A stretch of 6,972 nucleotides of DNA from JALWSI01 sp964569095 [NCBI: uncultured Aquificales bacterium] (GCA_964569095.1 CAZMTB010000227.1:1-6972), one strand, 5' to 3'; shown: positions 1 through 6,972, numbered from the stretch's first letter. The notes: generated by a model not told the origin, from the sequence alone. A program made the numbers and translations.

Positions 1-1545
1 GACCTCACTGGCAAGTTCGTCCTTCCCGGCTTCATCGATGCCCACATCCACGTGGAGAGCAGCATGCTCTCTCCGGTGGAGTTCACCAGGGCTGTATTGC
101 CCAGGGGTACCACCGCGGTGATCTGGGATCCCCACGAGATAGCAAACGTGGCAGGGGTGGAGGCGGTGGAGGCCCTCATCTCTGCGGCAGACGACCTGCC
201 CCTCGACTTCTTCTTCACCGCTCCCTCTTGCGTGCCAGCCACGAAGATGGAGACATCTGGCGCCACCCTTGGCCTGGAGGAGCTGAGAAGGCTCTTTGAC
301 AGAGAGGAGGTTCTGGCCCTGGGGGAGGTGATGAACTATCCAGGGGTTCTGGCCGGAGACGAGGCGGTACTGCAGAAGGTTCACCTTGCCCTCTCCATGG
401 GCAAAAGGGTGGACGGTCACGCCCCGGGTCTGATGAACGAGGACGTTTCTGCCTATTGTGCCCCGGGAATAACCTCGGACCACGAGTGCACCAACCTGAT
501 GGAGGCCGAGGAGAAGTTGAAGCGGGGCATGTACATCATGATCCGCGAGGGATCCACTGCCAAGAACATGTCGAGCATCGTGCCGCTGGTGAGGGCCTAC
601 GGCGTCTCCCGCTTCACCCTGGTCAGCGACGACAGGACCCCGGTGGACCTCTTGCGCGAGGGGCACGCGGACTTTCTTTTGAGGAAGGCGGTTTACCTTG
701 GCATGGCTCCAAACCTGGCGGTTCGCATGGTCACGTTCAATCCTGCCTTCTACTACGACTTGAAGCGCAGGGGAGCGGTTGCACCTGGATACCTGGCGGA
801 CATCGCCGTGGTGGACGACCTGAACCAGTTCGGGGTCTCCTTGGTGATCAAGAGGGGCCGGGTGGTTGCCAGGGACGGCGAGGTGGTGGTGCCCCTTCGC
901 AAGGAGACGGTGCTCGACTTTCGGGACAGCTGCAGGGTGAGACTGCCCGAGAAACCCTTCTATGTGCTTCACAAGCCCGGCAAGAAGATACGGGTTATCA
1001 CCCTCACCGAGAACGAGCTGGTGACGGGGGAGGAGCACCACATCCCCTTGGTTGGGGGAGAGGAGGTGGTGGCGGATACCTGCCGGGACATCCTGAAGCT
1101 GGCAGTGGTGGAGAGGCACCATGCCACTGGAAACGTGGGCGTGGGTTTTGTGCAGGGTTTTGGCCTCAAGGTGGGGGCCATGGCCTCAAGCGTGGCCCAC
1201 GACTCCCACAACATCGTGGTGGTGGGCGCCAGCGACGAGGAGATGGAGGTTGCCGTCAAGTCCGTTGTAGAGATGGGAGGTGGGCTTGTGGTGGTTGAGG
1301 GCAGGGAGGTGGTCTCCAGCTTGCCCCTTCCCATCGCTGGGCTCCTCTCGGACCGTTCCCTCTCCTGGGTGGCCAGGCGTTGCCAAGAGGTGAACGATGC
1401 CGCCACCAGACTGGGGGCGAGGAGCGGTTCGCCCTTCATGCAGCTCTCGTTTCTCGCCCTGCCCGTGATTCCCAGCCTGAAGCTTACGGACCGGGGGCTG
1501 GTGGACGTGAACAGCTTCTCCTTCGTGGATCTCTTCGTGGACTGA
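1..1545 (+). CDS. ade: Adenine deaminase, 5'-truncated by window edge
   Basis: Metal-dependent amidohydrolase that converts adenine to hypoxanthine and ammonia in cytosolic purine salvage. The frame is open from base 1, and 514 codons precede the TGA at 1543-1545. Known bacterial Ade proteins run to roughly 570-590 residues, so about 60 N-terminal residues lie outside the window. Counting from the first visible codon, the family landmarks appear in order: PGFIDAHIHVESSM with metal-binding H15 and H17; PHEIANV; PSCVPAT; GEVMNYPGV (E109); GHAPG (H140); SDHECT (H161, E162); REGSTAKN; and SDDRTP (D210, D211). The Ade-specific C-terminal domain follows, with ERHHATGN, GFGLK, SSVAHDSHN and LPLPIAGL, and the protein ends in the usual VDLFVD tail. 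No residue I recognise as essential is missing. The GTG at 52 is an internal valine codon, not the start. The glycosyltransferase gene begins 9 nt downstream. Local GC is high (38/60 at 61-120, 41/60 at 1321-1380). Confidence 0.96.
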   Translation, partial: DLTGKFVLPGFIDAHIHVESSMLSPVEFTRAVLPRGTTAVIWDPHEIANVAGVEAVEALISAADDLPLDFFFTAPSCVPATKMETSGATLGLEELRRLFDREEVLALGEVMNYPGVLAGDEAVLQKVHLALSMGKRVDGHAPGLMNEDVSAYCAPGITSDHECTNLMEAEEKLKRGMYIMIREGSTAKNMSSIVPLVRAYGVSRFTLVSDDRTPVDLLREGHADFLLRKAVYLGMAPNLAVRMVTFNPAFYYDLKRRGAVAPGYLADIAVVDDLNQFGVSLVIKRGRVVARDGEVVVPLRKETVLDFRDSCRVRLPEKPFYVLHKPGKKIRVITLTENELVTGEEHHIPLVGGEEVVADTCRDILKLAVVERHHATGNVGVGFVQGFGLKVGAMASSVAHDSHNIVVVGASDEEMEVAVKSVVEMGGGLVVVEGREVVSSLPLPIAGLLSDRSLSWVARRCQEVNDAATRLGARSGSPFMQLSFLALPVIPSLKLTDRGLVDVNSFSFVDLFVD

Positions 1546-1554
1546 GGCCCTGCC

Positions 1555-2580
1555 GTGGAACCCCGCGTGGTCTACCTCACCCAGATGGAGGTTCCCACGA
1601 AGAAGGCCCACGGTGTCCAGATATTGAAGACCTGTGCGGCCCTGACGCGTTTCGGCATCCAGGTGGTATTGGTGGTGGAGAAGGGTGTCCTCTCGGCAGC
1701 GGAGGTCGAAAGGGACTACGGGGTGGCTCCAGAGCCTTCCCTCTTCTCGGTGGTGGAGGGGAGGCGTAGCCTTGCAACCCTCCTCTCCTTTGGAGGCAGG
1801 GGAACCGTCTTCTACACCAGGAGCCAGCGGTGGGCGAGGCTGGCCATTCGTACCAGGCCCCTGCACGGGGTTCCGCTCATCTTCGAGACCCACAGAAAGG
1901 CGGGTGTGTTCAAGAACGACCCCGAAACGGGGCTGGGGGAGCCCTTGGAGAGGAGGCGGCGGGTGGAGTGGGTATTCCAGCGGGCAGACGGGGTGGTCTG
2001 TGCCGTAGAGGCCACCCAGAAGTGGCTAAAGGGCCTGGGAGTGTCCAGCCATCACCTATGGTACGGTTGGACCCATAGGCTCTCCTCTTCAGGCGCACCT
2101 CTCTCCCTGGCCTATGCGGGCACCAAGGACCTGGAAGTGGTGCTGGAGGCCCTGCGACTTCTTCCCTGGGTGAGGCTGACCGTCTACGGTGTGCCGCCCC
2201 ATTTAGCCAGCTCGCTGCCTCCGCCAGAGAACGTGGAGTACAAAGGGTTTCTTCCCCACGCCAGGCTGTTGAGGGAGCTCCAGAGACACGGTGGGTTCAT
2301 AGCCACCAACGAGGGGATAAAGCTGGCAGACTACCTGAGCCTCGGGGGGGTGATATTTGCGCCTGACCTTCCATCGGTGAGGGAGATTCTGGGAGAGGGA
2401 GCCGTATACTACAGGTTTTGGGATGCATCCTCCCTCGCTAGCTCCATTGGGTATGCGGTCTCCTCTGCCAGGGTGTGTAGAATAGTTTCTCTCTGGGCTC
2501 GGGAGAGGCGGAAAGCTTTCTCGTGGCCAGAGAAGGGAGAGGTTCTTTTGGAGTTCATCCGTTCCTTCTCTCTTCGCTGA
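1555..2580 (+). CDS. GT4-like glycosyltransferase with atypical acceptor/donor lobes
   Basis: Probable GT-B-fold glycosyltransferase, 341 residues, likely acting in cell-surface polysaccharide or glycoconjugate synthesis; the sugar and acceptor cannot be read from the sequence. The N-terminal lobe shows a beta strand (RVVYLTQ, residues 4-10), a GT4-type KKAHGVQILK stretch, a second strand (IQVVLVV), FETHRK near residue 105, and an ERRRRVEWVFQRADGVV segment typical of the region before the interdomain linker. The C-terminal lobe has AYAGTKDLEVVLEAL, VEYKGFLPH, and IKLADYLSLGG followed by APDLPSVREIL, matching the family's donor-site order. Several features are degenerate: the usual lysine-glycine donor-phosphate loop after YAG is replaced by TKDLEV, and the Glu normally found before YMA/YLS is Asp259. 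No signal peptide or membrane span is seen. The GTG at 1555 is chosen because GAGG (1544-1547) sits 7 nt upstream and the first strand begins right after it; the next start, ATG 1585, would delete that strand. The gene is probably cotranscribed with ade. Confidence 0.8.
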   Translation: MEPRVVYLTQMEVPTKKAHGVQILKTCAALTRFGIQVVLVVEKGVLSAAEVERDYGVAPEPSLFSVVEGRRSLATLLSFGGRGTVFYTRSQRWARLAIRTRPLHGVPLIFETHRKAGVFKNDPETGLGEPLERRRRVEWVFQRADGVVCAVEATQKWLKGLGVSSHHLWYGWTHRLSSSGAPLSLAYAGTKDLEVVLEALRLLPWVRLTVYGVPPHLASSLPPPENVEYKGFLPHARLLRELQRHGGFIATNEGIKLADYLSLGGVIFAPDLPSVREILGEGAVYYRFWDASSLASSIGYAVSSARVCRIVSLWARERRKAFSWPEKGEVLLEFIRSFSLR

Positions 2581-2610
2581 GTTTCTGGAACGCTCACAAC
2601 AATAGCTTCC

Positions 2611-2641
2611 TTGTGTAGATACCGTAGAAATGGTATTAAAT
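2611..2641 (+). promoter_or_regulatory. Candidate sigma-70-type promoter with extended -10
   Basis: TTGTGT at 2611-2616 (3 of 6 to TTGACA) is separated by 17 nt from TATTAA at 2634-2639 (4 of 6 to TATAAT). The -10 is preceded by TGG, giving a TGn extended -10. This is the most AT-rich piece of the only intergenic gap and lies about 57 nt before the proposed kinase start. A 5-bp perfect dyad, ATACC (2619-2623) and GGTAT (2632-2636), spans the spacer and enters the -10, where a repressor could bind. The match is moderate and rests on spacing and location alone. Confidence 0.4.
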
Positions 2642-2656
2642 CTCAAGAGTTCGCAT

Positions 2657-2677
2657 AGGGAGGGGATACCTCTCCTT
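2657..2677 (+). other. Small hairpin in the kinase mRNA leader
   Basis: GGAGGGG (2659-2665) pairs with CCTCTCC (2669-2675) around an ATA loop. This gives 7 bp including one G-U, and two more weak pairs extend the stem to 2657-2677. The following bases (TTTCCCTTT) are only partly T-rich, so it would be a poor intrinsic terminator for the upstream operon. It ends 7 nt before the Shine-Dalgarno site. The same CTCC (2672-2675) could instead pair with GGAG of that site, so a translational effect is conceivable. The role is unknown and it may be chance. Confidence 0.3.
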
Positions 2678-2684
2678 TCCCTTT

Positions 2685-2689
2685 GGAGG
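2685..2689 (+). promoter_or_regulatory. Ribosome binding site that decides the kinase start
   Basis: GGAGG, extending to GGAGGTGG (7 of 8 to the consensus GGAGGTGA), lies 8 nt before GTG 2698. The alternative starts TTG 2683 and GTG 2689 overlap this site and have no Shine-Dalgarno of their own; the nearest purine run, at 2658-2665, is 17 nt before TTG 2683. The site therefore favours GTG 2698. The in-frame TAG at 2656-2658 rules out any start further upstream. Confidence 0.75.
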
Positions 2690-2697
2690 TGGAGCAG

Positions 2698-5600
2698 GTG
2701 CGTTCCAGATGGACAGGATTTCTCGTAGCCCTGGCGGTCATGCTGGTTGCCTTGGGGTTAGGGTGGAATGCGTACAACACTGCCGTGGAACGGCACAAGA
2801 AGGACATCAGCCTCTACCTCCAAGAGCACGCCCAATTGGTGAGGCACTACTTAGACGTGATGGAGATAGGGGTCGACGTGGTCGCTCATAATCATGCTGT
2901 GGTCTCCCTTTTGAGCGGAGGAGAACTTCTTAAAGGGGATTTGAGGGGTATCTCCAAGACTCAGGCGAGGGTACTGGTAGATAACCTTCTCACCTCCCTC
3001 AAAGAGAGCTATGGTGTGAGAACGGCCTTTCTCCTCGACTCCAAGGGGAATTGCGTTGCTGCCACCTACGCTCCCGCCATTGGTAGAAACTATTCCTTCA
3101 GGCCTTATTTCAGGGATGCCATGAAAACGGGCACGGGAATCTACTTTGCCTACGGAATAACAACTCGTAAGACGGGACTCTACGTGGCTAAGAGGGTGGA
3201 GGCCAAGGGTAAACATTTGGGAGTTGTGGCGGTGATGACCAATCCAGACGCAGTGCTCAGAGGGATCCTTAGGAGGGGAGTGCTGAAGATAGGTTCCCTT
3301 GAAGATTTGAGAGGGGGCAAGATATTCGTGGTTCTGGCCACCAAGGACGGGGTTCTCTTCTCTGGGGGTGGAATGTGGAGTCTCTCTCCCCTCCGGGGAT
3401 GGTTGCGGGAGGAGCTGAGGAGAAGCAGGCAGTTTCCCCCAGACAAGATAGTTTCTTTAGGGTTTCCCCCTGGTACCTGGGAGTTGCTGAGGGAGGAGGG
3501 AGTTTTGACTGAGAGGGTAGAGGGGAGGAGTTACATGCTCTTCTCTTCTCCCTTGGAGGGTAATCGTCTTTACCTTGTAGCCGTGCTTTCGCCCCAAGCG
3601 GTTATGATGACTATGGGTTCCTTCCTTACCCCGGTGAGAATGCTACTGGGGGGGTTCTTCATCGCCATGTTCGTCATAGGCCTTTTGGGCTTTGCGGTGC
3701 AGAGGGAGAGCGTACGGTTAGACGAGGCCCAGGTAATCCTCGAAGAGGAGAGAAAGAGGCTGCGCCGAATGACTGAGAAGTACTCGGGGGTGATTGAAAA
3801 CACCAGCCAGGGCTTCTTCGAGGTGGACGTTAATACCGGGATAATTGTCGAGGTGAATCCAGCTTTTTGTTCTATGCTTAGCATGGACGCCGAAGAACTT
3901 TTGGGTATAACCCCGTTTGAGCTTGTGGCCGAAAGAGATAAGTTCGTGCTTCAAGAGGCCTCCAGAGAGATTGAAGATAGAGGTAGGTGCGATTGCCATG
4001 TGAGGCTTGTCTCCAAGAGTGGAGAAGAGACTCCAGTTCTTATTAACGGTACCCTAATCAGAGATGAAAAAGGGCATCCAGTTTATCAGTTTGCCTTTGT
4101 GATAGATCGCCGGGAGGAAGAGAAAAGACTCCTGCAGATAAAGCTTCTCTCTTCTGTGGTGGAGCAGGCTCCATCTTCGGTGGTGGTGACGAATGTGAAA
4201 GGAGATATCCAATACGTTAATCCTGCCTTCACTAAGATCACAGGTTATACCAAGGAGGAGGCCATTGGGCAGAATCCCAGGGTGCTCAAATCCGGTTATC
4301 ATTCACCTGAATTTTACGAAGAGCTGTGGCTTACCATTTTGTCGGGACATACTTGGAGGGGGAGGTTCTACAACAAGAGGAAGGACGGAACCTGTTTCTG
4401 GGAGCACGCGATAATCGCCCCCATATTGAACGAGGATGGCATTATTACCCACTTTATGGCCATAAAGGAGGACATCACCGAGACCGTAAAGCTGGAGAAA
4501 GCTCTCGAGGAGAAGACCAAAGAGCTGGAGATTATAGTGGACAACATGGGGGTTGGCCTCATCTACGTGAAGAATGGTGTGGTGGAGAGGGTAAACCGCA
4601 TCATTGAGGAGATCTTCATGGTTAGTGAAAAGGAGATGGTTGGGGGCAGGGTGAAAAGGGTGATCGAGCCCTTCATGGATCCAGGATTGGGCGATCTTCT
4701 ATACCAGAGATTGAGAGAGAATGGTTTTGTGTCGGAGGAGTTCAAGATAACCAGAAGGGACGGTAGTTATGTTTGGGTCTCTGCTCATGGAACCATCCTG
4801 CAAAGAACGGAAGGTGAAGAGAGGTCCATATGGATCGTTGAGGACATCACCTACCGCAGGAGGATGGAGGAGGAGCTCGTGGAGGAGAAGAAGAGGGCAG
4901 AGGAGGCCAACCGGGCCAAGAGCCAGTTCTTGGCCAACATGAGCCATGAGATCCGCACTCCAATGAACGCCATCATCGGCATGTCGAGGCTTGTGCTGGA
5001 TACGCCCTTGAATCCAGAACAAGAGCACTACGTGCGCACGGTGCTCAACTCCGCTGAGGCCCTTCTATCTCTCCTCAACGATATCTTGGACTTCTCCAAG
5101 ATAGAGGCTGGAGAACTGCCTATCTCCGAGAGACCGTTTAATCTGTGTGCTTTGGTTAATGAGGTGAGGGAGGTGTTCTACTTTGAGGCAGAGAGAAAAG
5201 GGCTGAGACTAACAGCAAGCTGCAAGCTCGATCCGGATCAGTTCTTCCTGAGCGATCCCACGCGTATTCGCCAGGTGTTGGTGAACCTGGTGGGTAACGC
5301 TTTGAAGTTCACCGAGAGAGGGCATGTTGCCATAAAAGTGTCACCTAAATGCGAGGGAGAGACTACCTGTGAGGTACTGTTCGAGGTTGAGGATACGGGT
5401 ATAGGCATTCCTAAGGACAGGTTACCAGTAATTTTTGAGAGGTTTGTACAGGCTGATGACTCGGTAGTGAGGAGATATGGGGGAACAGGTCTGGGTTTGG
5501 CCATATCGAAAGCTATAGTGGAGCTACTGGGAGGGAGAATAGGAGTTAGAAGCGAAGTGGGGAAGGGATCTGTTTTCTGGTTCACTATTCCTATGAGGAA

Positions 5601-6528
5601 GGTTGCTGCCGTAGGGGAGAAGGCTGAAACCGACCGTAGTCAAAGAGATTTCGTTCCTGTTGGTCTAGATATTCTCCTTGTAGAGGATAATGATGTGAAT
5701 CGGGAGCTGGCCAGGTTAGTGTTAAGAGATGGTGGCCATAGTGTAGTAGAGGCGGAGAATGGAGTTGAGGCGCTTAGGTGGTTGTCAAAGAGAGACTTTG
5801 ATGTGGTCTTTATGGATGTACAGATGCCAGAGATGGATGGAATCACCGCCACCACCATTATCCGGGCCCTCGAGAGGGGAGAAAAGGTGGAAGTTCCTCT
5901 TTTGTCCACTCAAGAAATGAAAAGGTTGAGGGATCGTCTCAAAGGTAAACACACGGTTATCGTTTCTATGACTGCCCATGCGCTCTCGGGAGACCGGGAC
6001 ATGTGCCTGAAGGCTGGGATGGATGCTTACGTTTCGAAGCCCTTTAGACCAGAAGATCTCTCCAACGTCTTCAAAGAGGTGGGTGTGGTTGGCCGTGGAT
6101 CAGGGAAAAAGGGTAAAGAGGTTTCCGAGGTAGGATCGTCGAGACTGGTCGAATCGGGCAGAGGGCGTGATACTCATCTTTCTCCTGTTCCGCTGGAGGA
6201 AGTGAGAAGGCACATAGCAGAGGTGTACGGTATGGATGGGGCAGGGCTAGAGGAGTTTCTGAAGCTCTCTGCCAACACCGTGAGGGAGAATCTTGAAGGG
6301 CTGAGGAATGCTGTGGAGAGAAGGGACTTTGAAGCTGTGGCGAGATTGGCGCACACTTTGAAGGGAGCTCTTGCCGCTTTGGGCATGGGAGCTGCTTCTG
6401 AACTTGCTTTCGAGATGGAGAAAGCTGCCAAGGAAGATAGGAGTACCTACCCCTTTGACCAAGCACTGAGAGGATTGGAAATCTGTTGTGGGGATTTGCT
6501 AGTTAAAGAGCAAGGTGCAACAGGTTGA
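2698..6528 (+). CDS. Cache/triple-PAS hybrid sensor histidine kinase with receiver and HPt domains
   Basis: Inner-membrane sensor kinase of 1276 residues from GTG 2698 (1281 if TTG 2683 were used), carrying a complete His-Asp-His phosphorelay. Order: TM1 (about 6-23); extracytoplasmic double-Cache-like sensor (about 28-305) with YSFRPYF at 132-138; TM2 (about 315-334); coiled linker; PAS1 (about 362-475); PAS2 (about 487-597), with W553 in a WRGRF..KRKDG stretch; PAS3 (about 611-717); coiled helix; HisKA with phospho-acceptor H750 in MSHEIRTP; HATPase with N867, D899/G901 and G928-G933; receiver with E996/D997, phospho-acceptor D1040, T1092 and K1114; HPt with H1219 in AHTLKG. All catalytic residues are present, so it should be active. 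The D-to-T gap in the receiver is 52 residues, longer than usual. No output regulator is encoded nearby, so the HPt presumably feeds a distant one. The gene probably has its own promoter. Its 3' end overlaps the opposing EAL gene by 26 bp. Ligand and target are unknown. Confidence 0.95.
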   Translation: MRSRWTGFLVALAVMLVALGLGWNAYNTAVERHKKDISLYLQEHAQLVRHYLDVMEIGVDVVAHNHAVVSLLSGGELLKGDLRGISKTQARVLVDNLLTSLKESYGVRTAFLLDSKGNCVAATYAPAIGRNYSFRPYFRDAMKTGTGIYFAYGITTRKTGLYVAKRVEAKGKHLGVVAVMTNPDAVLRGILRRGVLKIGSLEDLRGGKIFVVLATKDGVLFSGGGMWSLSPLRGWLREELRRSRQFPPDKIVSLGFPPGTWELLREEGVLTERVEGRSYMLFSSPLEGNRLYLVAVLSPQAVMMTMGSFLTPVRMLLGGFFIAMFVIGLLGFAVQRESVRLDEAQVILEEERKRLRRMTEKYSGVIENTSQGFFEVDVNTGIIVEVNPAFCSMLSMDAEELLGITPFELVAERDKFVLQEASREIEDRGRCDCHVRLVSKSGEETPVLINGTLIRDEKGHPVYQFAFVIDRREEEKRLLQIKLLSSVVEQAPSSVVVTNVKGDIQYVNPAFTKITGYTKEEAIGQNPRVLKSGYHSPEFYEELWLTILSGHTWRGRFYNKRKDGTCFWEHAIIAPILNEDGIITHFMAIKEDITETVKLEKALEEKTKELEIIVDNMGVGLIYVKNGVVERVNRIIEEIFMVSEKEMVGGRVKRVIEPFMDPGLGDLLYQRLRENGFVSEEFKITRRDGSYVWVSAHGTILQRTEGEERSIWIVEDITYRRRMEEELVEEKKRAEEANRAKSQFLANMSHEIRTPMNAIIGMSRLVLDTPLNPEQEHYVRTVLNSAEALLSLLNDILDFSKIEAGELPISERPFNLCALVNEVREVFYFEAERKGLRLTASCKLDPDQFFLSDPTRIRQVLVNLVGNALKFTERGHVAIKVSPKCEGETTCEVLFEVEDTGIGIPKDRLPVIFERFVQADDSVVRRYGGTGLGLAISKAIVELLGGRIGVRSEVGKGSVFWFTIPMRKVAAVGEKAETDRSQRDFVPVGLDILLVEDNDVNRELARLVLRDGGHSVVEAENGVEALRWLSKRDFDVVFMDVQMPEMDGITATTIIRALERGEKVEVPLLSTQEMKRLRDRLKGKHTVIVSMTAHALSGDRDMCLKAGMDAYVSKPFRPEDLSNVFKEVGVVGRGSGKKGKEVSEVGSSRLVESGRGRDTHLSPVPLEEVRRHIAEVYGMDGAGLEEFLKLSANTVRENLEGLRNAVERRDFEAVARLAHTLKGALAALGMGAASELAFEMEKAAKEDRSTYPFDQALRGLEICCGDLLVKEQGATG
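6481..6525. repeat. Nested inverted repeats across the convergent gene ends
   Basis: An outer perfect 6-bp inverted repeat, CTGTTG (6483-6488) and CAACAG (6518-6523), encloses an inner perfect 5-bp repeat, TTGCT (6496-6500) and AGCAA (6509-6513). A/T and T/G pairs at 6481/6525 and 6482/6524 could lengthen the outer stem in RNA. The structure covers both stop-codon regions. Neither strand has a T-run after it, so it is not a convincing intrinsic terminator. It lies wholly within coding sequence and may be coincidental. Confidence 0.3.
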
Positions 6529-6972
6529 GAAAGTCGTCTGCGGGCATGGGTTTTCCAAACAGGAAACACTGGTGAAGCATTTCTGCTTTCTGGTCTAGTA
6601 GCGTTGCTTGTTCTTCCGTTTCTACCCCTTCTGCGACGATCTCCAGGTTCATGGCCTTAGCAATTCCTATTATGGCGTCTACTAGAGCCATGTTTGCTTT
6701 GTTCTCTGGTATGTCGATGAGAAATCCCCTGTCTATTTTAATTTCTGAAATGGGCAATCTTTGTAGATACTTGAGAGAAGAGTAGCCGGTTCCAAAGTCG
6801 TCTATGGAGAATCTTACCCCCATGGAGTTAAGCTCTTTCATTGTGGCGATCACCGCCTCCACGTTTTCTATCACCAAGGCCTCGGTCACCTCGAGAATGA
6901 GCCTCTCCGGAGGGGCCTTGGTCTCAGAGATGATGGCCTTCACCGACTCGACGAAGTCCGCCTTGTAAAAGG
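6503..6972 (-). CDS. EAL-domain c-di-GMP phosphodiesterase, C-terminal part (5' end beyond window)
   Basis: EAL domains hydrolyse cyclic di-GMP to pGpG. The minus-strand frame is open from 6970 to a TAA at 6505-6503, giving 155 visible residues. It begins FYKADFVESV, matching the middle of the EAL fold, so the GTG at 6943 is an internal valine and not the start. The EAL signature and first metal ligands lie outside the window, as would any GGDEF, PAS or sensor domains. Visible catalytic landmarks: LILEVTE (metal-binding Glu at 6890-6892); DDFGTGYSSL (Asp pair at 6797-6802, with an intact loop-6 motif); EIKID (Lys at 6737-6739); AEGVE (Glu at 6629-6631); and HQCFLFGKP (Gln at 6569-6571). The last differs from the usual QGY because Gly is Cys and Tyr is Phe, but the Gln is kept. 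From the visible half, catalysis looks possible. The gene converges on the kinase and overlaps its last codons. Local GC is low (21/60 at 6721-6780), unlike the ade end of the window. Confidence 0.93.
   Translation of the reverse strand, partial: FYKADFVESVKAIISETKAPPERLILEVTEALVIENVEAVIATMKELNSMGVRFSIDDFGTGYSSLKYLQRLPISEIKIDRGFLIDIPENKANMALVDAIIGIAKAMNLEIVAEGVETEEQATLLDQKAEMLHQCFLFGKPMPADDFLNLLHLAL

Noticed and set aside
52-54. GTG as the ade start
   Set aside because: It encodes the Val of the HIHVESS metal-binding motif; the frame is open to base 1 and family members extend about 60 residues further.
456-1298. Long open frame (280 codons) on the + strand inside ade
   Set aside because: Gly/Arg-rich shadow translation of a GC-rich gene; the ade frame contains all recognised motifs and covers the region completely.
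1186-1893. Minus-strand open frame of 235 codons across ade and the glycosyltransferase
   Set aside because: Low-complexity His/Gly/Arg-rich product with no recognisable domain, antisense to two well-supported genes.
2587-2610. Hairpin GGAA-C-GC / GCTTCC after the glycosyltransferase as a terminator
   Set aside because: Only six pairs with a bulge, an 11-nt loop and no T-run afterwards; too weak for an intrinsic terminator.
4156-4488. PAS2 as a LOV photoreceptor domain
   Set aside because: The reactive cysteine motif (GxNCRFLQ) is absent; the corresponding stretch reads [10 protein letters not shown].
6941-6943. GTG (minus strand) as the EAL gene start
   Set aside because: The upstream codons continue the EAL fold (FYKADFVES) to the window edge, so the GTG is an internal Val and the gene is truncated by the window.
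1-6972. Mobile element, CRISPR array, tRNA/rRNA, or a new defence-type system
   Set aside because: No direct-repeat arrays, transposase or integrase motifs, terminal repeats or tRNA-like folds were noticed, and coding genes of known families fill nearly all of the sequence.

Overview
The window holds four protein genes and almost no non-coding DNA. The best-supported reading is an ordinary chromosomal segment of an anaerobic, possibly thermophilic bacterium. This rests on AGG/AGA-rich arginine codons, GTG starts, tight packing, a stand-alone adenine deaminase, and large Cache/PAS hybrid kinases next to EAL proteins. Synergistota or a related deep-branching anaerobe would fit, but the taxon is a guess: there is no rRNA or other marker.

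Layout. (1) Positions 1-1545 (+) are the 3' nine-tenths of an adenine deaminase gene whose start lies before the window. (2) Positions 1555-2580 (+) are a GT4-like glycosyltransferase with an atypical C-terminal half, following after only 9 nt and probably cotranscribed with the deaminase. (3) Positions 2581-2697 are the only real intergenic gap. It contains a plausible extended -10 promoter, a small hairpin and a good Shine-Dalgarno site. (4) Positions 2698-6528 (+) are one very large membrane-bound hybrid histidine kinase: TM, Cache sensor, TM, three PAS domains, HisKA, HATPase, receiver, HPt. (5) Positions 6503 to the window end (-) are the C-terminal part of an EAL (c-di-GMP phosphodiesterase) protein. 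It converges on the kinase and overlaps it tail-to-tail by 26 bp.

How the genes work together. The deaminase (purine salvage: adenine to hypoxanthine) and the glycosyltransferase have no obvious functional link, and their pairing looks like simple operon packing. The kinase carries a full internal phosphorelay (His, Asp, His), but no output response regulator is encoded here, so its partner must lie elsewhere. The adjacent EAL gene raises the possibility of a signalling neighbourhood, although convergent orientation rules out cotranscription.

I found no mobile element, CRISPR array, RNA gene or clearly new system. The points most worth a second look are the sensor and PAS chemistry of the kinase, an insertion in its receiver domain, the convergent overlap with its nested inverted repeats, the eroded glycosyltransferase, and a strong base-composition decline across the window.
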